Below are positions 52,141 to 60,664 of a DNA stretch of 64,000 nucleotides, in pieces; the stretch's first letter is position 1, and each line of letters starts with the position of its first letter. The DNA comes from Frigoribacterium sp. CG_9.8 (GTDB lineage Bacteria > Actinomycetota > Actinomycetes > Actinomycetales > Microbacteriaceae): the NCBI RefSeq assembly GCF_015751965.1, contig NZ_JADOVH010000001.1, forward strand, positions 248,001 through 312,000, written 5' to 3'. A model generated the notes under the pieces. The model was not told the DNA's origin, searched no databases, and saw nothing but the letters and a program-made list of their open reading frames with translations. A program made the position numbers and the translations under genes.

Positions 52141-52199
52141 CTCGTATCCCCAGCAACTCGTATCCCTAACAATCCAGTTCACCCGCAATCCAGTTCACC
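52138..52199. repeat. Short direct repeats after the IIB gene
   Basis: Two copies of CTCGTATCCC and two of CAATCCAGTTCACC in the gap before the SAHH-like gene. Confidence 0.7.
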
Positions 52200-52246
52200 A
52201 GCGAGAGCTCGTCTTGATCGATGGTGAGTAACGAACAGGAGCGACC

Positions 52247-53425
52247 ATGGCCAGTGAACTTGTCGAACGGGGCCACCAGCGGCTCGAATGGATTCGCTCG
52301 CGGATGAGTCTTCTTGCGGCCGCCCGTGAGGAGTTCACCGCCAGCCAGCCATTCGCCGGGCGTCGGATCGGAGTGGCGATCCATCTCGATCCCAAGACGG
52401 CCGTTCTGCTCGAGGTGCTCGCCGCTGGCGGCGCTGAGATCGTGGCGACCGGCAATCACGGCTCGACCCAGGACGACATGGTTGCGGTGCTGCGTGAGCA
52501 GGGTCTCGTGGTGTTCGGCCGGCGGGACGACACGATCGAGCAACACCGGGCGAATGTGGCGAGTGTGCTCGATGCCGGGCCGGACATGATCCTCGACAAC
52601 GGCGCAGATCTCATTTCCGGCGTGGTCGAACGGGGTATCGCCGACACGATTCTCGGAGCGACCGAGGAGACCACATCCGGTGCCGATCGACTGCGCGGCG
52701 AACTGCGGGGACAGATCCCCTTCCCGGTCATTGTCATCAACGACAGTCCGCTCAAGGCCGTGGGGGAAAATCGTCACGCGGTGGGTCAGTCGGTGATCGA
52801 GAGCCTGATGCGCATAACCGGTCTCATGGTGCCGGGTCGCCGGTTTGTGGTGGTGGGATACGGCTGGTGCGGTCGCGGTATCGCCCAATACCTTCGTGCA
52901 CTCGGCGGCCGGGTCGCGATCGCGGAGATCGACGATCTCACGGCATTCGAGGCTGCGCTCGATGGCTACCGGGTGGCACCGATCGCTGAGCTCGTTGGCT
53001 GGGCACAGACGATCATCACGGCGACCGGTCGGCCTGGCGTACTCGGGGCAGCCGAGTTCGGCCTGCTCGAATCCGGTACCGTGCTCGCCAATAGCGGGCA
53101 TTTCGACTGGGAGATCGACGTGCCGCTACTCACGGCAACGGCCAGTCGCATCGTGGAAGTGGATGACGCGATCGAGCGGGTCGAATTCGCTGATGGTCGA
53201 CACGTCGTGCTTCTCGCCGGAGGTCGCATGGTCAATCTGGCCGGCCGCGAACCACGCGGTAACTCGCTCGAGTCGATGGATCTGGGCTTCCTGCTGCAGG
53301 CGCTGTCCCTGGAACGGGTCGCCCGATCCGCTGGCCAACTCGATGCGGGAGCACAGCCCGTGCCGGATGATCTCAACCGCCTGATCGCGCGACGGATGGT
53401 CGTGGCGATGTCGTCGTCCCGCTGA
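52247..53425 (+). CDS. Divergent S-adenosylhomocysteine hydrolase-like protein
   Basis: A 392-residue homologue of SAHH, shorter than the usual 430-490. Conserved: HLDPKTAVLLEVLAAGGAEI, GSTQDD, LDNGAD, GATEETTSG, NDSPLK (Lys170), the NAD motif VVVGYGWCGRGIAQ and NSGHFDWEID. Changed: the position of the catalytic Asp in the canonical K-x-x-F-D-N is Glu174 (KAVGEN), GYGDVGKG is GYGWCGRG, and the C-terminal Lys/Tyr tail that closes over NAD is missing. It may act on another thioether nucleoside such as S-inosylhomocysteine. It lies in the add-IIA-IIB operon, 106 bases after IIB. Confidence 0.8.
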   Translation: MASELVERGHQRLEWIRSRMSLLAAAREEFTASQPFAGRRIGVAIHLDPKTAVLLEVLAAGGAEIVATGNHGSTQDDMVAVLREQGLVVFGRRDDTIEQHRANVASVLDAGPDMILDNGADLISGVVERGIADTILGATEETTSGADRLRGELRGQIPFPVIVINDSPLKAVGENRHAVGQSVIESLMRITGLMVPGRRFVVVGYGWCGRGIAQYLRALGGRVAIAEIDDLTAFEAALDGYRVAPIAELVGWAQTIITATGRPGVLGAAEFGLLESGTVLANSGHFDWEIDVPLLTATASRIVEVDDAIERVEFADGRHVVLLAGGRMVNLAGREPRGNSLESMDLGFLLQALSLERVARSAGQLDAGAQPVPDDLNRLIARRMVVAMSSSR

Positions 53426-53490
53426 CCGCCGCGAGAGCCCTGACCGCCACGAGAGCCCTGACCGCCACGAGAGCCCTGACCGCCGCGAGA
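53422..53490. repeat. 18-bp tandem repeat at the SAHH-like gene 3' end
   Basis: Almost four copies of CTGACCGCC(A/G)CGAGAGCC. The first copy contains the gene's TGA stop codon, so the array looks like a duplication of the gene's own 3' end. Confidence 0.9.
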
Positions 53491-53492
53491 CG

Positions 53493-55160
53493 TCAGGTGG
53501 ACTCGGCCAACAGCGCTCGCATAGCGGTTTCGAGTCGATCCACAGTGGCTTGGGCCGTGGTCTGTCGATATGCCGCAGTGCCCTCGACGCTCGATGCGTC
53601 GATGTAGACCTTCACCTTCGGCTCGGTACCGCTCGGTCTCACGATCACGCGCGATCCGTCGTCGAGTCGGTATCGAAGGATGTCGCTGGCCGGCAGACCG
53701 GCGAATCCTCCGGCGAAGTCGTCGACCGCCTGAACGGCAACCGCACCGATCTGGTCGGGCGGCGACTGCCTCAGGGCGGACATCAGGCGCGGGATGTCGG
53801 CCGCGTCGGTGACCCGGATCGACACCTGAGACGAGGCAAAAGCGCCGAATCGCTCGGCGAAGTCGGTGAGGTGATCGATGACGGTCCGTCCGGCTGCCTT
53901 CAAATCAGCGACGAGGGCGAGAAACTCGACTGCTGCCGAGATGCCGTCCTTGTCTCGCACCTTGTCCGGATCGACAAGGTAGCCGATCGCCTCTTCGTAG
54001 CCGTAGGAGAGGCCCGGCACGCGAGACACCCACTTGAACCCCGTGAGGGTGTCGACGTAGGTCAATCCGTACTGGCGGGCGACCTCAGCCAAGGCGGGGG
54101 AGGAGACGATCGAGGCCGCGAGAGTGCCTGTGGTACCCGCCGCTGCGAGACGCTCGGCGGCGCGCCAGCCAAGAAGGGCGCCGACCTGGTTGCCGCTGAG
54201 ACGCTGCCACTCGCCGTCGACATCGGGGATGCCAATAGCGAGGCGATCGGCATCGGGGTCGTTCGCGATCACGAGTTCGGCATCCGCCGTGATGGCTGTG
54301 TCGAACGCGAGGTCCATCGCCCCCGGTTCCTCGGGGTTGGGGAAGGCGACGGTGGGGAATGCGGCATCCGGCGCGATCTGTGCCGCAACGACGACGGGTT
54401 CGCCGAATCCGGCGGCAATGAAGACACGGTGCGCGGTCTCCCAGCCCACCCCGTGCATGGCCGTGTAGACGTAGCGCACTGCACTCTTCGGATGCCCGGC
54501 GATCGTGGCCGTGCGCCGGACGTACGCGTCGATCACCCGCTCGTCAGCGATCTCGTAGGCCGTGACGCGGGGCAGCTGCAACACATTCTGGTCGGCCGCG
54601 ACGGCCAAGATGTGTGCCGCGATCTCACCATCCATCGGCGGCACGATCTGGGATCCCCCATCGGCGTCCCCGAGGTAGACCTTGTATCCGTTGTCTGCGG
54701 GCGGGTTGTGGCTCGCGGTCACCATGACGCCGGCACTCACCGCTAGCTCGCGAACGGCGAAGGCCAGCACGGGGGTCGGCAGCAATCGTGGCAGCAGAAT
54801 CGCTCGCACTCCGGCACCAGCCATCAATTCGGCCGTGTCTGTGGCAAAGACCTTCGAGTTAATGCGGCCGTCGTAGCCGATGACGACGCTTGGCGTTCCA
54901 CCGCGGGCGAGAAGGAAACGCGCAAAACCGACCGCCGCCTGCGCGATCAGCACCCGATTCATCCGGTTGGACCCGGCTTCGATCCGGCCGCGAAGCCCGG
55001 CCGTACCGAACTCGAGCCGGGAATCGAAGCGGTCATGGAGTTCTGTGAGTGAGGCAGCTGAGCCGGCTTCGGCATCCGCAACCAAGCGATCGAGTTCGGC
55101 GCGGGTCTCCTCATCCGGGTCCTGGTCGCGCCAGGCCCGGGCGATGTCGATGACGCTCAC
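53493..55160 (-). CDS. Phospho-sugar mutase (phosphoglucomutase/phosphomannomutase family)
   Basis: A 555-residue alpha-D-phosphohexomutase with FGTAGLRGRIEAGSNRMN, the phosphoserine loop VTASHNPPADNGYK (Ser150), the metal loop NDPDADRLAIG and the sugar/phosphate ends GYEEAIGYLVDP and RPSGTEPKVKVY. It shuttles phosphate between positions 1 and 6 of hexoses or 1 and 5 of ribose. Its 4-base overlap with the pnp gene suggests its job here is turning ribose 1-phosphate into ribose 5-phosphate. Confidence 0.93.
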   Translation of the reverse strand: MSVIDIARAWRDQDPDEETRAELDRLVADAEAGSAASLTELHDRFDSRLEFGTAGLRGRIEAGSNRMNRVLIAQAAVGFARFLLARGGTPSVVIGYDGRINSKVFATDTAELMAGAGVRAILLPRLLPTPVLAFAVRELAVSAGVMVTASHNPPADNGYKVYLGDADGGSQIVPPMDGEIAAHILAVAADQNVLQLPRVTAYEIADERVIDAYVRRTATIAGHPKSAVRYVYTAMHGVGWETAHRVFIAAGFGEPVVVAAQIAPDAAFPTVAFPNPEEPGAMDLAFDTAITADAELVIANDPDADRLAIGIPDVDGEWQRLSGNQVGALLGWRAAERLAAAGTTGTLAASIVSSPALAEVARQYGLTYVDTLTGFKWVSRVPGLSYGYEEAIGYLVDPDKVRDKDGISAAVEFLALVADLKAAGRTVIDHLTDFAERFGAFASSQVSIRVTDAADIPRLMSALRQSPPDQIGAVAVQAVDDFAGGFAGLPASDILRYRLDDGSRVIVRPSGTEPKVKVYIDASSVEGTAAYRQTTAQATVDRLETAMRALLAEST

Positions 55161-55981
55161 GACAGCTCCTGCACAATCCGTGCAAGCAGTGCCGAGATCA
55201 CCGGCTCGGCATCCCGACCAGCTTCAAGCACTTCGGCATGGCTCAATGGAGTCTTCTGGATGCCCGCAGCGAGATTGGTGATCAATGACAGCCCGAGGAT
55301 CTCCATGCCGGCTTGGCGGGCGGCGATCGCTTCGAGAGCGGTGGACATCCCCACGATGTGGCCGCCGATGGTTTTTGCCATCTGAACCTCGGCGGGGGTC
55401 TCGTAGTGCGGTCCGCGAAACTGCGTGTAGACGCCCTCATCGAGGGTCGGATCCACGGTCCTGGCGATGGCTCGCAGCCGGGCACTGTAGAGGTCCGTGA
55501 GATCGATGAAAGTGGCACCCTCGAGCGGAGAGTCCGCGGTGAGATTGATGTGGTCGCTGATGAGCACCGGTGTGCCGGGCTTCCAGGTCTCGCGGATGCC
55601 GCCTGCTCCGTTGGTGAGGATCATGATTTTCGCGCCAGTGGCGGCTGCCGTCCGTACGCTGTGCACGACCCGTCGCACGCCGTGGTTCTCGTAGTAGTGG
55701 GTGCGGGCGCCGATCACGAGCGCGTTCCGGCCGTCAGCGAGGCGAATCGATCGCAGTGTCCCGACGTGGCCTTCGAGGGCCGGCGCGCTGAAACCGGTGA
55801 TTTCTGCAGCAGAAATCGTCGCTGTGGTCTCACCAATGAGGTCGGCGGCCTTGCCCCATCCGCTTCCGAGTGTCAGGGCAATGTCATGATGGTCAACACC
55901 AGTGCGCGCGGCGATTTCTGCCGCTGCGTGTGCAGCGATCTCGAAAGGATCGGCAGCGGAGTCATCGAGAGGGTTAGGCAT
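55157..55981 (-). CDS. pnp: Purine nucleoside phosphorylase (trimeric type)
   Basis: Phosphorolyses inosine and guanosine to base plus ribose 1-phosphate. The 274-residue protein has LTLGSGWGKAADLIGE, HYYENHGVRRVVHSVR, LTNGAGGIRETWKPGTPVLISDHINLTADSPL and the YTQFRGPHYETPAEVQMAKTIGGHIVGMSTALEAIAARQ block of low-molecular-mass PNPs. It starts the operon with the phospho-sugar mutase and is divergent from the LpdA-like gene. Confidence 0.95.
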   Translation of the reverse strand: MPNPLDDSAADPFEIAAHAAAEIAARTGVDHHDIALTLGSGWGKAADLIGETTATISAAEITGFSAPALEGHVGTLRSIRLADGRNALVIGARTHYYENHGVRRVVHSVRTAAATGAKIMILTNGAGGIRETWKPGTPVLISDHINLTADSPLEGATFIDLTDLYSARLRAIARTVDPTLDEGVYTQFRGPHYETPAEVQMAKTIGGHIVGMSTALEAIAARQAGMEILGLSLITNLAAGIQKTPLSHAEVLEAGRDAEPVISALLARIVQELS

Positions 55982-56079
55982 TGCCTCAGCCTATGGGAGA
56001 CCCGCCACAGATTCGCGGGGGCCAATCCGAGCGTTCCACTGATTCGCTGCGCCACCGCGGTCTGCGGGAGAATAGGGGC

Positions 56080-57516
56080 ATGGCCTACAAATTCGAGCGC
56101 AAGCAACGTATCGCTGTCATCGGGGGCGGCCCCGGGGGATACGAAGCGGCGCTCACCGGTGCTCAGATGGGCGCGGAGGTCACTGTCGTCGAGAACGTGG
56201 GAGTCGGCGGATCGGCCGTGCTCACCGATGTGGTCCCGTCGAAGACGCTCATCGCGACAGCCGAGGCAGCGAACGCCATCGGTGAGGCTGCCGACCTCGG
56301 GGTGCAATTCTTCGTGCGCGGTGATTCCGGGCGACCCGTTCGCCCGGAAGTCACAGTCAACCTCGGGGCCGTCAACCAGCGACTGTTGCTCCTGGCCCGC
56401 CAGCAGTCCGAAGATATGAAGTCCCAGCTCATCAAGGCTGGCGTCACCGTGATCCACGGCGGTGGCCGTCTCGACGGCCCGAATCGAGTTATCGTGTCGA
56501 CCGGCTCGGCTAAGACCGGTACGGACTTCGACGAGATCAATGCCGACACCATCGTCGTGTCGGTCGGCGCGAGTCCGCGCATCCTCCCTTCGGCGGTTCC
56601 CGACGGCGAACGCATCTTCACCTGGAAGCAGCTGTACACGCTCACCGAGACTCCCGAGCACTTGATCGTTGTCGGATCCGGAGTCACCGGCGCCGAATTC
56701 GCCTCCGCCTTCACCGCGCTCGGCTCCAAAGTCACACTCATCTCCTCCCGCGACCGGGTGCTCCCGGGCGAGGACGCCGACGCCGCTCGCGTCATCGAAG
56801 ACGTCTTCACACGCAACGGCATGACCGTGCTCTCCAAATCTCGCTCCGAGTCGATTGTGCGAACCGCGGATGGGGTGGTGGTCACACTCTCGGACGGCCG
56901 AACCGTCGAAGGCAGCCACTGCCTCATGGCGGTCGGTTCGGTTCCGAACACCGCAGGCATCGGGCTGGAAGAGGCGGGCGTCCAGCTCACCGAATCCGGC
57001 CACATCCGGGTGAACAGGGTGGCGCGCACATCGATGCCGTCCATCTATGCTGCTGGCGACTGCTCGGACTTCCTGCCGCTGGCATCCGTCGCTTCTATGC
57101 AGGGCCGCACGGCGGTCTTCCACGCCATGGGCGATGCAGTCAACCCAACCGAGCTGCGCAATGTCACCTCGAACATTTTCACCCAGCCGGAGATCGCTAC
57201 CGTCGGCTGGTCGCAGAAAGAGATCGAGGACGGCATCACCCGTGGCGCGATCTACAAGCTCCCCCTCGCTTCGAATCCGCGCGCGAAAATGATGGGCATC
57301 AAGGACGGCTTCATCAAGCTGTTCGCAAGCACCGGCTCCGGCACGGTCATCGGTGGCGTAATCGTGGCGCCCCGGGCATCCGAATTGATCCTGCCGATCG
57401 CGATAGCCGTCGAGCACAGGCTCACTGTCGATCAGGTGGCACGCGCGTTTGCCGTCTACCCCTCGCTCTCCGACAGCATCACGGATGCCGCGCGGGCAAT
57501 GCACATCGTCCACTGA
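56080..57516 (+). CDS. lpdA: NAD(P)H-quinone reductase, LpdA-like flavoprotein disulfide reductase homologue
   Basis: A 478-residue protein with the fold of dihydrolipoamide dehydrogenase: FAD motif IAVIGGGPGGYEAALTGAQ, NAD motif LIVVGSGVTGAEFASAF, FAD motif SIYAAGDCSDFLPL and the dimerisation domain. The redox CxxxxC is absent; the segment reads GVGGSAVLTDVVPSKTL. This matches the mycobacterial LpdA (Rv3303c) type, which reduces quinones rather than disulfides. ATG 56080 is chosen for family fit over the open frame to 55981. Confidence 0.9.
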   Translation: MAYKFERKQRIAVIGGGPGGYEAALTGAQMGAEVTVVENVGVGGSAVLTDVVPSKTLIATAEAANAIGEAADLGVQFFVRGDSGRPVRPEVTVNLGAVNQRLLLLARQQSEDMKSQLIKAGVTVIHGGGRLDGPNRVIVSTGSAKTGTDFDEINADTIVVSVGASPRILPSAVPDGERIFTWKQLYTLTETPEHLIVVGSGVTGAEFASAFTALGSKVTLISSRDRVLPGEDADAARVIEDVFTRNGMTVLSKSRSESIVRTADGVVVTLSDGRTVEGSHCLMAVGSVPNTAGIGLEEAGVQLTESGHIRVNRVARTSMPSIYAAGDCSDFLPLASVASMQGRTAVFHAMGDAVNPTELRNVTSNIFTQPEIATVGWSQKEIEDGITRGAIYKLPLASNPRAKMMGIKDGFIKLFASTGSGTVIGGVIVAPRASELILPIAIAVEHRLTVDQVARAFAVYPSLSDSITDAARAMHIVH

Positions 57517-57580
57517 TCGGGCTGCTGCATCTCGTCGACTCATCTGGTGCCGAAACCCCTGCTCCCTCTAAGTTTTCCCA

Positions 57581-57648
57581 ACCACCTCCCGTTTTTCCCA
57601 CCACCTCCGTGTGTGGAAACGCACACGGTGAGAAAAACGGGAGGTGGT
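57581..57648. repeat. CCACCTCCCGTTTTT palindrome, element E3
   Basis: Left arm ACCACCTCCCGTTTTTCCCA with ...CCGTGTG; right arm CACACGG...GAGAAAAACGGGAGGTGG. An almost perfect hairpin with a GTGTG/CACAC inner stem, 100 bases before the second DUF559-like gene. Confidence 0.9.
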
Positions 57649-57747
57649 CGGCGTCGACCACCCGCTCACATCTCGCGACTGGCGGATGTTGTGCACCGGG
57701 CGGCCTCGGCGGACTCGGCGGATCATCGCGATCGCCACGCTGGGTGA

Positions 57748-58704
57748 ATGACTACTTTCATCGAGGCCGAGTGGCGCACGCCTTTCCTTTTCTCGCGGGA
57801 GCAGATCGACGCGTCAGACCAAGCAGCGCTGCTCGCTCGAACGCGCCGAGGCGAACTCGAGCGATTGTTCCCGGGCATTTATGTGGACTCAAATTTCTGG
57901 CTGTCGCTCGACCGCCATGCGCAATACCGGCTCCGAATCGAAGCGGTCGCGCTCGACGCTGGCCGTGACATCGTCATCTCCCACGAATCGGCTGCGGCAC
58001 TGTGGCGGCTCCCGCGCATTGCCCCGTGGCCAGAGCGCATCCACGTTCTCGAGCGGTCGGGGGGTGCAGGTCGTCCCAATTCAAAGCTCATTAGGCATCC
58101 AGTGGGAGTGCCGCAAGACGCGCAGGCACTCGACGGCATCCGAGTAACCGATCTCGCTCGCACGGCGGTGGATGTCGCGGCGACCAACTCCTTTGTCGAG
58201 GGGGTTACCGCGCTCGATGCGGCATTGAGACGCACGTTTCATCCGCACAGCGAAGTGCCGCGGACGATGCTGACCCGTGCGGATCTCCTCGATGAACTGC
58301 CACGCATTCCGCCAACGCACGGACGGGCGAAGGCGGGGCGTGCCATCGAGTTCGCGGATGGTCTCGCTGATCGGCCTGGGGAGTCGATCAGCCGGGTTTC
58401 GATGTCGATTGCTGGACTGCCTGCTCCTCAACTTCAAGTCACGTTGAGGGGAGCGAGTGGCCGCCTCTACGTCGTCGACTTCTGGTGGCCGCAGTTCCGG
58501 CATATCGGCGAGTTCGATGGTCGCTTCAAGTACACCGATCCTGAATTTCTTCGCGGCCGAACCCCCGAGCAATCGCTGCTCGACGAGAAGGCGCGAGAAG
58601 ACGATTTGCGCGCGGCGGGTAACGGAATGAGCCGTTGGACCTGGGAGGTGGGCCGCTCACCCCAGCGCCTGCAGCAACTGCTGAGATCAGCCGGTATCCG
58701 GTGA
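57748..58704 (+). CDS. DUF559 / AbiEi-like nuclease-fold protein, copy 2
   Basis: A 318-residue relative of the gene at 48130-49101. The N-terminal half (AALLARTRRGELERLFPGIYV; ISHESAAALWRLP; GIRVTDLARTAVDVAATNSFVEGVTALDAAL) is the AbiEi-like region. The C-terminal half (AGLPAPQLQVTLRGASGRLYVVDFWWPQFRHIGEFDGRFKY; LLDEKAREDDLRAAG) is the nuclease-like fold with candidate acidic residues in VVDFWW and EFDGR and the lysine in DEKAREDDLR. Function unknown. It is bracketed by palindromes E3 and E4. Confidence 0.75.
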   Translation: MTTFIEAEWRTPFLFSREQIDASDQAALLARTRRGELERLFPGIYVDSNFWLSLDRHAQYRLRIEAVALDAGRDIVISHESAAALWRLPRIAPWPERIHVLERSGGAGRPNSKLIRHPVGVPQDAQALDGIRVTDLARTAVDVAATNSFVEGVTALDAALRRTFHPHSEVPRTMLTRADLLDELPRIPPTHGRAKAGRAIEFADGLADRPGESISRVSMSIAGLPAPQLQVTLRGASGRLYVVDFWWPQFRHIGEFDGRFKYTDPEFLRGRTPEQSLLDEKAREDDLRAAGNGMSRWTWEVGRSPQRLQQLLRSAGIR

Positions 58705-58712
58705 CGCCCCTA

Positions 58713-58778
58713 CCGCCTACCGTTTTTCCTACCAGTGACGTGCTGAAACAAGGTGGTGGTAGTAAAAACGGGAGGTGG
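58713..58778. repeat. CCACCTCCCGTTTTT palindrome, element E4
   Basis: Left arm CCGCCTACCGTTTTTCCTAC, right arm GTAGTAAAAACGGGAGGTGG. It begins 9 bases after the second DUF559-like gene and ends before the carboxylase gene's 3' end. Confidence 0.85.
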
Positions 58779-58816
58779 ACGGTGGAGGCAGGGGGCGGAG
58801 GTGGACGGAGGACCGC

Positions 58817-60577
58817 TCAGGACACGATGTCGAGCAGCAGGAAGCCCGACGCAACAGTCTCGCCGACGGCGGCATTCACATTGGCGATGACACCATCCTT
58901 GTGAGCGGCGATGGGCTGCTCCATCTTCATGGCTTCGAGCACCAGTATGAGGTCTCCCTTGACGACAGCGTCGCCCTCGGCCACTGCCAGCTTCACGATG
59001 GTCGCCTGCATCGGTGCTTTCACCGAATTGCCGGTGGCTGTGACCACGGCTCCGGCACCTCTGCGACGCTGAGGAGCTGCGCCGAGGGTAGCGGGAGCGC
59101 CGCCCGCACCGGATACGAGGCGCGCCGGAAGCGAGACTTCGATGCGTTTGCCGTCGACCTCCACGACGATGGTCTGTCGCTCAGTTGCGGTTGCGGCATC
59201 GGCGAGCGACCCACTCCACGGTTCAATGTCATTGACGAAGTCAGTCTCGATCCAGCGGGTGTAGATCGAGAAGGGCGACGAGGTGAAAGCGGGATCGCGC
59301 ACGATCTTGCGGTGAAAGGGCAAGACGGTCGGCAGCCCGGCGATCTCGAACTCGTCGAGAGCACGGCGGGAGCGTTCGAGGGCATCTTCGCGCGTGGATC
59401 CGGTGACAATCAGTTTGGCGAGCAGCGAGTCGAATGCCCCGCTAATCACGTCTCCGGTAGTCACCCCGCTGTCGACACGCACGCCAGGTCCGCCGGGAAA
59501 ACGTAACGTGTGCACGGGGCCGGGCGCGGGAAAGAAGTTGAGGCCCGGGTCTTCGCCGTTGATTCGGAATTCGAAGGAGTGCCCCTCGGGACAAGGATCG
59601 TCGTAGTCGAGCGCGCCACCCTCGGCAAGCCGAAACTGCTCGCGTACGAGGTCGATGCCCGTGACTTCTTCGGAGACAGGATGCTCCACCTGGAGTCGCG
59701 TATTGACCTCGAGAAAGGAGATGGTTCCGTCCGTGGCGACAAGGAACTCGCAGGTGCCGGCACCGAGATAACCGACCTCCTTGAGGATGGCCTTCGAGGC
59801 AGAGTAGAGAAGCGCGTTTTGCTCGTCGGTGAGGAATGGCGCCGGCGCCTCCTCCACCAGCTTCTGGTGTCGACGCTGCAGGGAGCAGTCCCGGGTAGAG
59901 ATCACCACGACCTTACCGAAGGCGTCAGCGAGGCACTGCGTCTCCACGTGCCGCGGCTGGTCGAGATATTTCTCAACGAAGCACTCTCCACGTCCGAAGG
60001 CGGCGATGGCTTCCCGGGTCGCCGACTCGAACAGTTCGGGAATCTCTTCGCGGGTGCGGGCCACCTTGAGGCCGCGGCCGCCGCCACCGAAGGCCGCCTT
60101 GATCGCGACGGGGAGGCCGTGGATATCGACAAAGTCCAACACTTCGCGGGCGCCGGAGACCGGGTTCAGGGTTCCCGGCGCGAGGGGCGCGCCGACTTTC
60201 TCGGCGATGTGGCGGGCCGAGACTTTGTCGCCGAGTCTTTCGATGGCATCCGGTGATGGCCCGATCCAAATAAGCCCAGCATCAATGACGGCGCGGGCAA
60301 ACCCGGCATTTTCGGCGAGGAACCCATAACCGGGGTGGACGGCATTCGCCCCGGAGCGGCGGGCGATCGACAGCACCTTGTCGATGCGCAGGTAGGTGTC
60401 CGCACTCGTCGCCCCGACCAGAGCGTAGGCCTCATTGGCGAGCTTCACATGCCGCGCGTCGCGATCCTGGTCGGCGTAGACCGCTACGGAGGCGATTCCC
60501 GAGTCCTTTGCCGCCCGCATGACACGAACAGCGATTTCGCCGCGATTAGCGACAAGGACCTTCGTGATGCGCGACAT
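58817..60577 (-). CDS. Acetyl-/propionyl-CoA carboxylase alpha subunit (biotin carboxylase + BCCP)
   Basis: A 586-residue fusion. The N-terminal biotin carboxylase has [36 protein letters not shown], the glycine-rich ATP loop [27 protein letters not shown] and [20 protein letters not shown]. The C-terminal BCCP domain has the biotin site [10 protein letters not shown] with Lys551. It supplies carboxybiotin to separate carboxyltransferase beta subunits, making malonyl- or methylmalonyl-CoA for fatty acids. Probably cytoplasmic and essential. It is alone here; beta subunits are not in the window. Confidence 0.94.
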   Translation of the reverse strand: MSRITKVLVANRGEIAVRVMRAAKDSGIASVAVYADQDRDARHVKLANEAYALVGATSADTYLRIDKVLSIARRSGANAVHPGYGFLAENAGFARAVIDAGLIWIGPSPDAIERLGDKVSARHIAEKVGAPLAPGTLNPVSGAREVLDFVDIHGLPVAIKAAFGGGGRGLKVARTREEIPELFESATREAIAAFGRGECFVEKYLDQPRHVETQCLADAFGKVVVISTRDCSLQRRHQKLVEEAPAPFLTDEQNALLYSASKAILKEVGYLGAGTCEFLVATDGTISFLEVNTRLQVEHPVSEEVTGIDLVREQFRLAEGGALDYDDPCPEGHSFEFRINGEDPGLNFFPAPGPVHTLRFPGGPGVRVDSGVTTGDVISGAFDSLLAKLIVTGSTREDALERSRRALDEFEIAGLPTVLPFHRKIVRDPAFTSSPFSIYTRWIETDFVNDIEPWSGSLADAATATERQTIVVEVDGKRIEVSLPARLVSGAGGAPATLGAAPQRRRGAGAVVTATGNSVKAPMQATIVKLAVAEGDAVVKGDLILVLEAMKMEQPIAAHKDGVIANVNAAVGETVASGFLLLDIVS

Positions 60578-60664
60578 AGTCCTTTAGCCTAGGGGGCACT
60601 GACAGGCACCCTTTGGTGGTGGGCTACAAGAATGGCGGATGCTTGCGTGATGATATGCACAAGT

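Noticed and set aside
52247-53425. Housekeeping S-adenosylhomocysteine hydrolase
   Set aside because: Changed catalytic Asp, altered NAD motif and missing C-terminal lid, together with the nucleoside operon context, argue for a divergent paralogue.
56080-57516. Dihydrolipoamide dehydrogenase
   Set aside because: The redox-active cysteine pair is missing.
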